Shown: positions 1-11,964, numbered from the stretch's first letter. The stretch: 64,000 nucleotides of DNA from Cichorium intybus (GCA_023525715.1 CM042010.1:68846894-68910893); one strand, 5' to 3'. The notes: generated by a model from the letters alone, not told the origin. Made by a program: numbers and translations.

Positions 1-230
1 ATTAAAGAATAATGATATTATTGGTAAAATGTTTTTGGGTCTAAACCCATAACGCTCACGAGACATTATGTCTCACGTATGTTGTTTTTTTGAAATGCTA
101 TGTACTCAGGTAAACAGGGAGGACGTTAGAAGAGTCGGGTGGGACCGTAGCTTCTATTGTACAAAAATGTAAAATAAACAGGTTTGAACTATGGCTATGG
201 TATGTATTTGTGATACCCCGTTTGTAAATT
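1..230 (+). repeat. LARD1-family LTR, 3' tail fragment (+)
   Basis: Matches the reverse complement of 8404-8630 almost base for base. It includes the GGGTCTAAACCC mini-hairpin, the GAGACAT-T-ATGTCTC palindrome (about 58-72) and the ACTCAGGTAAACAGGGAGG segment. It breaks off shortly after GATACCCCG, about 100 bp before the LTR terminus, and is joined at 231 to an oppositely oriented LTR tip. No coding potential. Confidence 0.7.
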
Positions 231-1704
231 TGTAACACCCCGTCTAACTACTTCCCCAATAGCATGAAACGGATTCATCTATCAAGGTAAGACAACTACT
301 TCGCGACGGGAGGTACCATCCCAGTAGTGTCTTTTTGCCACCCCTACCGCAGCAGGCTGTGGTCTTTATCCGGATACTTCTCAACTCATCAATAGGGCCC
401 AATCACATTATTAGTTCTCTGTCTTTCTCATTTATCCTTTGTATACATTATACTTACTATTTCACAAAAACCATTTCCAGTTTAACAAAACATTTAGTTC
501 CGCAGAACCATTTCCTTTCTCATTAACCACATTAACTTTCATAAAACCATTTTAACCCACAAATCATTTTTCATAAAATTCATTCTTTTATATAAAACTC
601 CATTTGCTATGTACTCGAAAATCCACACATTACTCACCTTGGCTAGTTAGAGAAGTCTAACTAGAACCATCCTTTTTCCTCGCCCCTTCTATTCATGATC
701 TTTTACTCCTTAAGTACCTAAGGAGTTTATTCAGATTTTATTAATAACATGTTATACTTTAATAGTATGTATAGACCACTGAATTTCAGATCTTACTAGA
801 CTCATATCACAATATGGTTGTGACATTCATTATTTCACTTATCCTCTTCTTTGCTACTTTCATTTATCATTTACATGGTGTATTGTTACCCATTATACCC
901 TTGGAAAGTCATACACTCAACTTAACATTATTTTTCATGTTTTTATATCATATTAACCTTATGGTATCAATTGGACATCAAATGGATAGGCCTAGCATCA
1001 AATTGCAATTTCATTTTGCCCCTGACTTGGAGCACGACTCGTGCACATTTTGTGCATGAAAGAGCACGACTCGTGCTCATTGTAGGATGCTATTTTTGGC
1101 TTCTACAGTTGGCACGACTCGTGCCATTTGTAGTACAAAAAGGGCACGACTCGTGCTTGACCTGCAGGTGCGGGATTTTGTCCGATTTTTGTCCTGTAAC
1201 TCACTAATTTCACATATTAAGTTCTTTATAACTTACTTAATCATTTTAGACTTATTCCATGACTAAAACCCATCATTAAACATGTTTTTCAACCATGGAA
1301 TCACTGATTCCATTCAAATTCATGAAAATTTCATTTTTAAGGTTTTGATCCCAAAACTGAAATTACTTCAAATTAATTATCAAAACTGATTTCTTACATC
1401 TATTCTAACATATTAAACTCTCTTTAGTCATTAAAATCATCTTTAATTACAAGGACCCGTGAACTAGGGTTCTTGGCCAAAATCATGATTTTCCCCAATT
1501 CAACCATATCTTTTGATTTAAATAGAATTGCTTGATAATTCAAGCTTGTTTAGATGGAAAGACTCATAAAACATATTGGATTGCAACTGAACTTTCAATT
1601 TATAACTCACTCTATGAGTCACCCGTGTGCTAGAAGTCAAGAACAAGTGTTCTTACCTTGATTTGGCTTGGAAATCTTGATTCCAAGCTTGTACTCCTCA
1701 CACC
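231..1704 (-). repeat. LARD1-family LTR (-), internally deleted
   Basis: Starts with the inverted LTR tip TGTAACACCCCGTC, then jumps at about 246 to ACTACTTCCCCAATAGC. The roughly 300 bp that hold the hairpin triplet in other copies are therefore missing. From there to about 1704 it is the reverse complement of 6640-8096, including the dyad array and the TCCAAGCTTGTACTCC segment. Short ORFs here recur in every copy because the repeat is conserved; none looks like a protein gene. Confidence 0.7.
1032..1156 (-). repeat. Dyad array GCACGACTCGTGC x4
   Basis: Copies at 1032-1044, 1064-1076, 1112-1124 and 1144-1156. Each is a 6+1+6 inverted repeat. Bases outside the core also pair: GAGC..GCTC at 1064 and TGGC..GCCA at 1112. 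Confidence 0.75.
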
Positions 1705-1749
1705 TTTTTGCAGCACAAAAATCGGGCAAAAACCCGTCTCTGCAGCACA

Positions 1750-1875
1750 GACACGAGTCGTGCCTTTTTGTACATGGATTGGCACGAGTCGTGCCACACT
1801 GTAGAAGTCAGAAATGGTCAAATACAAGAAGCACGAGTCGTGCTTCCTAAGGAAGGAAAAGAGCACGAGTCGTGC
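1750..1875 (+). repeat. Dyad array GCACGAGTCGTGC x4
   Basis: Copies near 1750 (first base changed, ACACGAGTCGTGC), then 1782-1794, 1831-1843 and 1863-1875. Flanks covary: TGGC..GCCA, GAAGC..GCTTC and AAGAGC..GCTCTT. Confidence 0.75.
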
Positions 1876-2644
1876 TCTTTGCTGGGCAGCATTCTGTCCA
1901 TTTTTGAGTTTTGAACTCGGCTCTAGACTTGTCCTTTTGGTCTATAAATCATACCATAGGCCTAAAATGGTATAAAAACATGTAGAAAATTGTCGGAACA
2001 GAAATACGCCCTCCCGAGGGTACTGTAGCAAAATACGTGTATCCCGGGGAAGTTATAAATTGACGGAGGTTAACTAATAGAAGTTGTAGCCTAATTAATG
2101 AATGGTAATTGTATATTATGGTACTTCTATAATGTAAAGTTAGTTATTGAAAATATATGAACTGAGTATAAATGTATAATTCGTATACAATAGGTGGTGG
2201 TTCAAACAGGGTTGTTCAAGATAAAAAGAAAGGAGTCCAAGAAGATAACTAACTCCTAGAGGACCGAGGTGAGTGTTATGTGGATTTTCGAGTACATAGC
2301 AAAATGAATTTTATATAAAATGATTTGTGAGTCAAAATGATTTTATGGAAATTTAAATGGTTTAATGAAAATGGAAAGGGTTTATGGAAATGGAAATGGG
2401 TGTTGTAAAACTGGAAATGGTACTACGAAATAGTAAGTACAAAGTATACAGAAATGATAAATGAGAAAGACAGAGGATTAATAAAGTGATTGAGCCATGT
2501 TAATGAGTTGTTAGTATCCGGATAAAGACCACGGCCTGCTGCGGTAGGGGTGGCAAAAAGACACTACTGGGATGGTACCTCCCGTCGCAAAGTAGTTGTC
2601 TTACCTTGATAGATGAATTCGTTTCATACTATTGGGGAAGTAGC

Positions 2645-2737
2645 TATACGGGTGCGTCTCGTATAAAACCTACGGGTGCGCTCGTAGGAATGTACCATTG
2701 CAAAGAAAGAAGGAATACCTGTGGGTGCGCTCACAGG
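2645..2737 (+). other. Hairpin triplet with GGTGCGCT loops (structured-RNA candidate)
   Basis: Three tandem hairpins. TATACG 2645-2650 pairs with CGTATA 2660-2665 (loop GGTGCGTCT). CCTACG 2669-2674 pairs with CGTAGG 2683-2688 (loop GGTGCGCT). CCTGTG 2718-2723 pairs with CACAGG 2732-2737 (loop GGTGCGCT). The group ends 317 bp before the LTR end. A TGGGT-CTAA-ACCCA stem (2791-2804) and GAGACATTATGTCTC (2815-2829) follow. Confidence 0.7.
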
Positions 2738-3057
2738 AAAAAGAAATATTGAACATCTAATTAGTAATGATATTATTGGCAAAATGTTTTTGGGTCTAAA
2801 CCCATAATACTCACGAGACATTATGTCTCACGTATTTTGTTTTAAAATGCTATGTACTCAGGTAAGCAAGAAGGGCATTAAAAGAGTCGGGTGCGGGACC
2901 GTAATCATTGTTGTAAAAGATGTAAACTAGACAGGTTTGAACTATGGTTTGTGATGCAAATTTGTGATACCCCATTGTATAATGAAACGTTTTGTAAAAT
3001 AAAATAAATGTGAAATAAGTTTAAAAAAAATGGCGTAAAAGTTGGGGTGTTACAATT

Positions 3058-3070
3058 TGGTATCAGAGCC
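3058..3070 (+). promoter_or_regulatory. Primer-binding site (initiator Met-tRNA type)
   Basis: TGGTATCAGAGCC three bases after the LTR terminus, the standard plant LTR-retrotransposon minus-strand primer site. The leader from here to 3472 has no gene. Confidence 0.9.
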
Positions 3071-3472
3071 ATGGTTTAAGCGAATTAGGTTGGGTAACCA
3101 TCCTAGGCTTAAACTAGTGGATTAATAGTAAGTAAAGTAGTAGTACTAGGTACTAACTAACGGGGTAGAGTCGGTAAAATACAATGTTGGAATCCATAGA
3201 AACCGATGAACCAGGGGATCTTGTGATAACATCAGAGCCAAAGTATATAGGTGGTTAAAATAATATTGGGCCCGTATTATTGTAACCACAGGATATGCTT
3301 TGGAAATGGTGAAGTCACGGGGGCCCTGAGGAATTTGGTTGTGGAAAGTAGTATAGAGACACTTGGGAACACAAGTTCTATAGGAAGATCACATGCTACA
3401 GCTTTTAGATATATTGATAAAATATTCTTATGTGGAATAATAAACGTAAATTTTACTCATTTTATATAGTAT

Positions 3473-5048
3473 ATGGAGAGTGGAGATCAGAACGTTTTCA
3501 GTGAAGGACGGACAGCAAGTCGTACCCCGTCCCATGGAGATAACCCTGTTGATGATGCGGTTAACATGGGTCCTAACCCAAATCCAATACCGCAACCTCC
3601 ACCTGTGACTTTGGAGGCTATTCAAAACCTTATTAGCAATCTAAAGACGGAGATGAGGGAAGATATGCGATAAATGTTGAACACACGGCTGAGGGATCCA
3701 CATCCTAATCCTTCAGCAGATGATGCTTCTTGGAGACCCACTAACGGAGATTCGGTTACAGAGGAAGATAGTGTGGGGACAGAAGACAAGAAGAGATGTT
3801 CTTTTAAAACTTTCCTGGCATGTAAACCAACGGAATACTATGGTAGCTACGAGCCTAAAGTCACGATGCGGTGGATACGAGAGACAGAGCAAGTACTGGA
3901 GGTCAGCAAGTGTCATGAGAAAGATAAAGTTTATTATGCCTCACGAATGTTGAAAGACGATGCGTTAGTTTGGTGGAATACCCTTTACGAACTGGTCGGC
4001 AAGGATGTAATCTATAAATGGTCGTGGACCGAATTCACCAGCCGTCTGAAGAACAAATATTGTCCCCTTCGGGACATAGAAAAACTTGAAGACGAATTTC
4101 TCACTTTAAAGAAGGGTAATTTGACCGTTGTCGAGTATACTAAAAAGTTCAGTGATATGCTACCGTTTGTGGGAAACATTTACACTACGGAGCGGGCACG
4201 AATCAACCGTTATGTGAAAGGCCTACCTTGGGAGTATAAACTGGAAGTAAAACGGGTGGTGACCATGGATGCGGCGTTTGAGGCAGCAAGAAATGTTGAA
4301 GATGTGTGGAAACGAAGAACAGCGGAAAGGCAAATTTCTGGGGATAAACGTAAATTCAGTGGCGGGAGTAGTAGCTGGAATAAAAAGGGAAAGTCGGTAG
4401 TGATGTCAACCAAGCAGGGCAGCCGGAAGATATGTGAGAAATGTGGAAAAGAGCATACGGGCGAATGTAAGGTGGGAAGTGCAGCTTGTTTCAACTGCGG
4501 AAGAACGGGTCACAAGGCTAGGGAGTGTACCTATCCGAAGCTCAGCGAAGTCGAGTGCTTTTCATGTCACGAAAAGGGGCACTATAGCTTTAACTGTCCA
4601 AAGAAGGGTGGTGAGACGATGGTATCAACTGCGCAGAAAAAGACGGAGCCCCAAAAGATGAAGACCCGCGCTTTCCAACTCACCCGAGAAGAAGCAAAGG
4701 AGACACAAGACGTGGTCTCAGGTACCCTACTAATTAACCAGATGCCTGCCTACGTATTATTTGATTCTGGTGCTACGTGTTCGTTTGTGTCCCATGAGTT
4801 TGGCCTAAAATTCAATACACCGCTAGAACCATTAGACCGTGTATGTGAGGTAGAATTGGCAAGTGGAAAGAAGGTGGAGATAAAACATGTGTACCGTGGC
4901 TGCGAACTCAGCATAGATGATCAGAAATTTTCGTTGAACCTTCTTCCAATTGGAGTGAAGACTTTCGATGTGGTCATTGGTATGGATTGGCTTGGGGCCA
5001 ATGATGCAAAAATCGCATGTGGGAAAAAGGTAGTGTCGGTGAAGATTC
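3473..5048 (+). pseudogene. Ty3/gypsy gag-protease fragment, broken
   Basis: The reading frame opens at ATG 3473 and is interrupted by an in-frame TAA at 3671-3673, with the same frame continuing from 3674. Visible parts in order: a retrotransposon Gag domain (around residues 50-190 of the second segment, with WWNTL and YCPLRDIEKLEDEFL); a basic linker; CCHC zinc knuckles CFNCGRTGHKAREC and CFSCHEKGHYSFNC (about 4488-4610), preceded by a related Cys/His cluster; and an aspartic protease with active-site DSGAT (about 4761) and the IGMDWL motif (about 4978). Reverse transcriptase, RNase H and integrase are absent. At 5049 the sequence switches into an LTR tail and the frame ends at 5069-5071. 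As capsid/protease of the retroelement particle it is non-functional here, but it shows which lineage supplies the surrounding LTRs. Confidence 0.85.
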
Positions 5049-5250
5049 CAGGTAAACAGGAAGGATGTTAAAAGAGTCGGGTGGGACCGTAGCTTCTATT
5101 GTACAATAATGTAAAATAAGCAGGTTTGAACTATGGCTATGATATGTGTTTGTGATACCCCGTTTTGTAAAACACTAAATGGTTTGTATAATTAAATATT
5201 GGTATTGTAAGTTTGAGAAAAAAAAATTGTGTAAAAGTTGGGGTGTTACA
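5049..5250 (+). repeat. LARD1-family LTR 3' tail (+)
   Basis: Begins at CAGGTAAACAGG, which is also the LTR sequence at 111-122, and ends GGGGTGTTACA at 5250. It is followed by a truncated primer-site sequence TTGGTATCA and then an inverted LTR tip at 5266, so 5240-5277 is nearly palindromic. Confidence 0.7.
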
Positions 5251-5265
5251 ATTTGGTATCAAATT

Positions 5266-6180
5266 TGTAACACCCCGTCCCATAAACAACATTTTAATAA
5301 AACAATTTACGTGTTAAATTTTCCATAAAAAAATTTTCAGTTAGAATACGGGGTGTCACAAGCTCAATACATTACCATAATTTAAGGAAGTAGGTACATA
5401 CTCTGATCGATCTAGGACTTCTGTTCCTTTAACGCATCATCTACCCTTTCCAACATGTTTTTAAACCATGGAATCACTGATTCCATTCAAATTCATAGAA
5501 ATCCCGTTTTTGACATTTTTGGTCCAAAAACATCAATTTTCGAAATTAATCACTTGGGGATGTCTTAATACATCCTAAGTGATTCCTAAGACTTAATGAA
5601 AACACTGGAATCAGCTTTGAATCTCATGAACCCGCGGGTAGGGTTCATAAGCTCAAAACCCCAATTTTGACAATTCCACAACACCCTTGAGGTTTGTGTG
5701 TTTGTTGTGTGATTTGAACTTGTTTAGATGGAAAGAATCATAGAAACAAGTTGGATCATGGCTATAACTTCAGATTCCAACTTGTCCCGTGAAGAACACA
5801 TAGGAGATTAGGTTAGAAAGCTTGATTACTAACCTTTTTATTGAAGAAATTCTTTCTCAAGCTTCAAAACTTGGCTTGTAATCCCGTGAACCTTCAAAAC
5901 TCTGCTCGACTCTCGCTCACTCTCGCTCTCTCCCGATGCTTCTACAACTTCTGGAGACTTGGGGAGACTTGTCTCCTATTTATAGTTCCCAATTTTCATT
6001 TCCAACCCTCTAGTTTCTTTTCTTCCAATTTGGCACCATATTTGAAATTTTATTACACCATACTTTAATTTCTTACATTAATACCCATAATTACAAAAAT
6101 ATTTTACATTAAAGTTCAAAATATGGCAAAAGACCAATTTGCCCTTTTCTTTCATAGTTTTACTATTACACATAATTATT
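5266..6180 (-). repeat. LARD1-family LTR (-), deleted
   Basis: Starts TGTAACACCCCGTCCC like 38766. It follows that copy to about 5452, then jumps into a more U3-proximal part (AACATGTTTTTAAACC) and runs to about 6180. There it is fused to a plus-oriented LTR at ATTACACATAATTATTGAAC. It lacks both the hairpin triplet and the dyad array. ORFs such as 5841-6068 are chance. Confidence 0.65.
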
Positions 6181-7190
6181 GAACAAGGGCGTAACAGTAA
6201 AAAATTGGTAAAAAGGGAAAAATGGTCATTTGACATCCAAATGACTTCTAAGTAATGAAAATGTGATTTTGGGGTTAATATGTAATGAAATAAACTTAAA
6301 AAGAAGAATTTTGGTTTTTGGGACAGTTTTGCAAAAAAATGGAACCAAAGGGGCCAAAGTGCCATTTCTTGAAACTAGTGGGCAAATTAGTCTTTTGCCA
6401 TGTTTTGGACTTTGATATAAAGTATTTTAGTGTTTGGGGTAAAATGAAAGAAAATAAACTTATAATGTTATAAAAACGTGTTTTTAAGCCATTTTGGGGA
6501 AAAATGAAACTAGAGGGGGGCTAAAGTGTAAAATAACTAAGTATAAAAAAAAAATCTGCATTCCCATTCACAGAACACGGGAAGGCAGTAGAGAATTCTA
6601 GAGAGGACTGGACGATCGCTCGGGAGGATTTCTAGAAGAGAGGTGTGAGGAGTACAAGCTTGGAATCAAGATTTCCAAGCCAAATCAAGGTAAGAACACT
6701 TGTTCTTGACTTCTAGCACACGGGTGACTCATAGAGTGAGTTATAAATTGAAAGTTCAGTTGCAATCCAATATGTTTTATGAGTCTTTCCATCTAAACAA
6801 GCTTGAATTATCAAGCAATTCTATTTAAATCAAAAGATATGGTTGAATTGGGGAAAATCATGATTTTGGCCAAGAACCCTAGTTCACGGGCCCTTGTAAT
6901 TAAAGATGATTTTAATGACTAAAGAGAGTTTAATATGTTAGAATAGATGTAAGAAATCAGTTTTGATAATTAATTTGAAGTAATTTCAGTTTTGGGATCC
7001 AAACCTTAAAAATGAAATTTTCATGAATTTGAATGGAATCAGTGATTCCATGGTTGAAAAACATGTTTAAATGATGGGTTTTAGTCATGGAATAAGTCTA
7101 AAATGATTAAGTAAGTTATAAAGAACTTAATATGTGAAATTAGTGAGTTACAGGACAAAAATCGGACAAAATCCCGCACCTGCAGGTCAA

Positions 7191-7315
7191 GCACGAGTCG
7201 TGCCCTTTTTGTACTACAAATGGCACGAGTCGTGCCAACTGTAGAAGCCAAAAATAGCATCCTACAATGAGCACGAGTCGTGCTCTTTCATGCACAAAAT
7301 GTGCACGAGTCGTGC
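7191..7315 (+). repeat. Dyad array GCACGAGTCGTGC x4
   Basis: Copies at 7191-7203, 7223-7235 (TGGC..GCCA), 7271-7283 (GAGC..GCTC) and 7303-7315, all with an intact core. Confidence 0.75.
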
Positions 7316-8101
7316 TCCAAGTCAGGGGCAAAATGAAATTGCAATTTGATGCTAGGCCTATTCATTTGATGTCCAATTGATACCATAAGGTTAATATGAT
7401 ATAAAAACATGAAAAATAATGTTAATTTGAGTGTATGACTTTCCAAGGGTATAATGGGCAATAATATACCATGTAAATGATAAATAAAAGTAGCAAAGAA
7501 GAGGATAAGTGAAATAATGAATGTCACAACCATATTGTGATATGAGCCTAGTAAGATCTGAAATTCAGTGGTCTATACATACTATTAAAGTATAACATGT
7601 TATTAATAAAATGTGAATAAACTCCTTAGGTAATTAAGGAGTAAATGATCATGAATAGGAGGGGCGGGGAAAAAGGATGGTTCTAGTTAGACCTCTCTAA
7701 CTAGTCAAGGTGAGTAATGTGTGGATTTTCGAGTACATAGCAAACGGAGTTTTATATAAAAGAATGAATTTTATGAAAAATGATTTGTGGGTCAAAATGG
7801 TTTTATGAAAGTTAATGTGGTTAATGAGAAAGGAAATGGTTCTGCGGAACTAAAATGTTTTGTTAAACTGGAAATGGTTTTTGTGAAATAGTAAGTATAA
7901 TGTATACAAAGGATAAATGAGAAAGACAGAGAACTAATAATGTGATTGGGCCCTATTGATGAGTTGAGAAATATCCGGATAAAGACCACAGCCTGCTGCG
8001 GTAGGGGTGGCAAAAAGACACTACTGGGATGGTACCTCCCGTCGCGAAGTAGTTGTCTTACCTTGATAGATGAATCCGTTTCATGCTATTGGGGAAGTAG
8101 T

Positions 8102-8191
8102 TATACGGGTGCGTCTCGTATAAAACCTACGGGTGCGCTCGTAGGAATGTGTTCTCAAATGAAAAGGAATACCTATGGGTGCACTCATAGG
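8102..8191 (+). other. Hairpin triplet with GGTGC loops
   Basis: TATACG 8102-8107 / CGTATA 8117-8122; CCTACG 8126-8131 / CGTAGG 8140-8145; CCTATG 8172-8177 / CATAGG 8186-8191. The third stem has A:T where the 2718 copy has G:C, a compensatory change. Its loop here reads GGTGCACT. Confidence 0.7.
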
Positions 8192-8329
8192 AAATTAAAT
8201 AAGATGAAAATTTGGAATGATTAAAATATGAGAAATTATTTTGGGTCTAAAACCCGTATTACTCACGAGACGTATGTCTTACGTATTATTTTTTTAAAAA
8301 TGCTATGTACTCAGGTAACCCAAATTGTA

Positions 8330-9555
8330 ACACCCCAGCTTTTACAACATTTTTTTTTCAAACTTATATCACAAATATTTAATTATACAAACCATTTAAA
8401 TTTTTACAAACGGGGTATCACAAATACATACCATAGCCATAGTTCAAACCTGTTTATTTTACATTTTTGTACAATAGAAGCTACGGTCCCACCCGACTCT
8501 TCTAACGTCCTCCCTGTTTACCTGAGTACATAGCATTTCAAAAAAACAACATACGTGAGACATAATGTCTCGTGAGCGTTATGGGTTTAGACCCAAAAAC
8601 ATTTTACCAATAATATCATTATTCTTTAATTGTTCAATATTTCTTTTCCTGTGAGCGCACCCACAGGTATTCCTTATTTCTTTTCGTGTGAGCGCACCCA
8701 CAGGTATTCCTTATTTCTTTTCAATGGTACATTCCTACGAGCGCACCCGTAGGTTTTATACGGGACGCACCCGTATAGCTACTTCCCCAATAGCATGAAA
8801 CGAATTCATCTACCAAGGTAAGACAACTACTTCGCGACGGGAGGTACCGTCCCAGTAGTGTCTTTTTGCCACCCCTACCGCAGCAGGCCGTGGTCTTTAT
8901 CCGGATACTTCTCAACTTGTCAACAGGGCTCAATCACCTTATTACTTTCTTGTATTTCATTTACCATTTCTGTTACACACTTACTATTCCTTTATTCCAT
9001 TTTCAGTTTCACAAAACATTTTGGTTCCATAGAACCATTTCCTTTTTCATTAAATCATTTTCAGTTTCGTTAAATCATTTCAATTTCCATAAAACCATTT
9101 TGACTCCCAAAAAATTCTTTAATAAATTTCATTTCGCTATGTACCCGAAAATCCACATAACACTCACCTCGGTCACCTAGAAGTTAGTTATCTTCTCGGA
9201 CTTCTTTCTCTTTCTCTTGAGCAACCTTGTTTGAACCACCACCTATTATATAAAATATACATTTATACTTGGTTCATACATACAATAACTAGTTTTATAG
9301 CACCAGAGTACCATATTATGCAACCACGGTTCACTAACTAGACTACAACTTTTATTAACTAATTTTCTTTAATTCATAACTTTCCCGAAATACACGTATT
9401 TTTCTACAGTACTCTCGGGATGTCGTATTCCAGGTTTAATAATTTTTCACGTGTTTTCACACCATTTTAGGCTTATGGTATGAATTATAGGCCAAACGGA
9501 CATGTCTAGCACCATTTTCCACGAAATTTCGGACGTTTTTGACATCAGAGGATAA
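8330..9555 (-). repeat. LARD1-family LTR (-), truncated
   Basis: Starts TTGTAACACCCCAGC and runs through the hairpin region, GCTATGTACCCGAAAATCC (about 9137) and the ACACGTATTTTTCTACAG segment. It is cut at a dyad (9556-9568), where it meets a plus LTR. The part 9143-9450 reappears inverted at 40833-41147. Confidence 0.7.
8648..8777 (-). other. Hairpin cluster, third hairpin duplicated
   Basis: Read on the minus strand the loops are GGTGCGCT. Stems: CCTGTG/CACAGG at 8648-8667; a second copy CGTGTG/CACAGG at 8685-8704; CCTACG/CGTAGG at 8734-8753; TATACG/CGTATA at 8757-8777. The second copy lies in a tandem duplication of about 37 bp. Confidence 0.7.
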
Positions 9556-9568
9556 GCACGAGTCGTGC
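9556..9568. repeat. Single dyad at an inverted LTR junction
   Basis: GCACGAGTCGTGC sits exactly between the minus LTR to its left and the plus LTR, which starts at CATTTTGGTAAAAG to its right. Confidence 0.7.
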
Positions 9569-9982
9569 TCATTTTGGTAAAAGTCATAAAATAAAAATAT
9601 ATAAAAGTTGGGTTGAACAAGGGCGTAACAGTAAAAAATTGGTAAAAAGGGCAAAATGGTCATTTGACATCCAAATGACTTCTAAGTAATGAAAATGTGA
9701 TTTTGGGGTTAATATGTAATGAAATAAACTTAAAAAGAAGAATTTTGGTTTTTGGGACAGTTTTGCAAAAAAATGGAACCAAAGGGGACAAAGTGCCATT
9801 TCTTGAAACTAGTGGGCAAATTAGTCTTTTGCCATGTTTTGGACTTTGATATAAAGTATTTTATTGTTTGGGGTAAAATGAAAGAAAATAAACTTATAAT
9901 GTCATGAAAATGTGTTTTTAAGTCACTTTGGGAAGAAAAGGAACTTAAGGGGTTAATTTGGCATTTGGACAAAGTTAGGTGG

Positions 9983-9990
9983 TATAAATA
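9983..9990 (+). promoter_or_regulatory. LTR TATA box
   Basis: TATAAATA in the sequence GGTATAAATAGGAG, at the expected place inside the LTR. Equivalent boxes are at 31644-31652 (+) and 34201-34210 (-). Confidence 0.55.
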
Positions 9991-10634
9991 GGAGAAATAT
10001 CTTCTCCCATAAGATGGAACACGGGAAATCAGTTCCAGAGGGATCCAGAGAGAGAGGTCGAGAGAATTCTATGAGGAGAAGCAATGGATGTAACAATTAG
10101 TCATTTAGTTCAAGATTTCCAAGCCAAATCAAGGTAAGAACACTTGTTCTTGACTTTTAGCACACGAATTCTTCACGGGGTAATTTGGAAACTAAAAGTT
10201 CAGTTGCAATCCAAGATGTTTTATGAGTCTTTTCATCTAAACAAGCTTGAATTATCAAGCAATTCTATTTAAATCAAAAGATATGGTTAAATTGGGGAAA
10301 ACATGATTTTGGCCAAGAACCCTAGTTCACGGGTCCTTGTGATCAAAGATGATTTTAATGACTAAAGAGAGTTTAATATGTTAGAATAGATGTGAGGAAT
10401 CAGTTTTGATAATTAATTTAAAGAAATTTCAGTTTTTGGACCAAAAATGTCAAAAACGGGATTTCTATGAATTTGAATGGAATCAGTGATTCCATGGTTT
10501 AAAAACATGTTAGAATGGCGGGTTTTAGTCATGGGATAAGTCTAAAATGATTAAGTAAGTTATAAAGAACTTAATAGATGAAAACAGTGAGCTGCAGCAC
10601 AAAAATCGGGCAAAATCTCGCACCTGCAGCACAG

Positions 10635-10759
10635 ACACGAGTCGTGCCCTTTTTGCACTACCATTGGCACGAGTCGTGCCACCTGTAGAAGCCAAAAATG
10701 GCATTCTACAATGAGCACGAGTCATGCTCTTTCATGCACAAAATGTGCACGAGTCATGC
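10635..10759 (+). repeat. Dyad array, two copies with CG>CA changes
   Basis: Copies near 10635 (ACACGAGTCGTGC), 10667-10679, 10715-10727 and 10747-10759. The last two read GCACGAGTCATGC, the change expected from deamination of a methylated CpG. Confidence 0.7.
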
Positions 10760-11545
10760 TCCAAGTCAGGGACAAAATGAAATTGCAATTTGATGCTAGG
10801 CCTATTCATTTGATGTCCAATTGATACCATAAGGTTAATATGATATAAAAACATGAAAAATAATGTTAATTTGAGTGTATGACTTTCCAATGGTATAATG
10901 GGCAATAATATACCATGTAAATGATAAATGAAAGTAGCAAAGAAGAGGATAAGTGAAATAATGAATGTCACAACCATATTGTGATATGAGCCTAGTAAGA
11001 TCTGAAATTCAGTGGTCTATACATACTATTAAAGTATAACATGTTATTAATAAAATGTGAATAAACTCTTTAGGTACTTAAGGAGTAAAAGATCATGAAT
11101 AGGAGGGGCGGGGAAAAAGGATGGTTCTAGTTAGACCTCTCTAACTAGTCAAGGTGAGTAATGTGTGGATTTTCGAGTACATAGCAAATGGAGTTTTATA
11201 TAAAAGAATGAATTTTAAGAAAAATGATTTGTGGGTCAAAATGGTTTTATGAAAGTTAATGTGGTTAATGAGAAAGGAAATGGTTCTGCGGAACTAAAAT
11301 GTTTTGTTAAACTGGAAATGGTTTTTGTGAAATAGTAAGTATAATGTATACAAAGGATAAATGAGAAAGACAGAGAACTAATAATGTGATTGGGCCCTAT
11401 TGATGAGTTGAGAAATATCCGGATAAAGGCCACAGCCTGCTGCGGTAGGGGTGGCCAAAAGACACTACTGGGATGGTACCTCCCGTCGCGAAGTAGTTGT
11501 CTTACCTTGATAGATGAATCCGTTTCATGCTATTGGGGAAGTAGT

Positions 11546-11635
11546 TATACGGGTGCGTCTCGTATAAAACCTACGGGTGCGCTCGTAGGAATGTGTTCTC
11601 AAATGAAAAGGAATACCTATGGGTGCGCTCATAGG
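11546..11635 (+). other. Hairpin triplet with GGTGCGCT loops
   Basis: TATACG 11546-11551 / CGTATA 11561-11566; CCTACG 11570-11575 / CGTAGG 11584-11589; CCTATG 11616-11621 / CATAGG 11630-11635. It ends 317 bp before the LTR terminus at 11952. Confidence 0.7.
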
Positions 11636-11964
11636 AAATTAAATAAGATGAAAATTTGGAATGATTAAAATATGAGAAATTATTTTGGGTCTAAAACCCG
11701 TATTACTCACGAGACGTATGTCTTACGTATTATTTTTTTAAAAATGCTATGTACTCAGGTAACAATGGAAAGGGTAGATGATGCGTTAAAGGAACAGAAG
11801 TCCTAGATCGATCAGAGTATGTACCTACTTCCTTAAATTATGGTAATGTATTGAGCTTGTGACACCCCGTATTGTAACTGAAAATTTTTTTATGGAAAAT
11901 TTAACACGTAAATTGTTTTATTAAAATGTTGTTTATGGGACGGGGTGTTACAAATTTGGTATCA

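Larger units (their letters stand above)
1705..3054 (+). repeat. LARD1-family LTR (+), 5'-truncated, upstream of gag
   Basis: Reverse-complement relative of 32430-33720. Ends GTTGGGGTGTTACA at 3054 and is followed by a primer-binding site, so it is the 5' LTR of the gag-bearing element. It is joined head to head with the preceding minus LTR near 1704, and its U3 is missing. It carries a dyad array (about 1750-1875) and the hairpin triplet (2645-2737). Confidence 0.75.
6183..8324 (+). repeat. LARD1-family LTR (+), nearly full length
   Basis: Runs from GAACAAGGGCGTAACAG (U3, missing the first about 50 bp) to ACTCAGGTAAC, about 190 bp short of the terminus. A TATA-like AGTATAAAA lies near 6540. 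The dyad array (7191-7315) is about 650 bp downstream of it and the hairpin triplet (8102-8191) about 1.56 kb downstream. It forms an inverted pair with 1-1704 and a direct repeat with 10080-11760. Confidence 0.75.
9573..11952 (+). repeat. LARD1 LTR (+)
   Basis: Starts about 17 bp inside the LTR (ATTTTGGTAAAAG) and ends GGGGTGTTACA at 11952. It is followed by a clipped primer site TTGGTATCA and then by a second partial LTR. TATAAATA at 9983-9990 is the likely promoter TATA box. Apart from a stretch missing on the right, it is mirrored by 38766-40699. Confidence 0.75.

Noticed and set aside
1032..1156. Regularly spaced palindromic repeats resembling a CRISPR array
   Set aside because: Four short 13-bp dyads with conserved, not variable, spacers, inside plant LTRs, with no cas genes.
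7946..8224. 92-codon ORF recurring at 7946-8224, 11390-11668 and (minus) 39050-39328
   Set aside because: Its conservation follows from the LTR repeat. Bases vary as paired stem changes (CCTATG/CATAGG vs CCTGTG/CACAGG) that alter the peptide, other copies break the frame, and no domain is recognisable.
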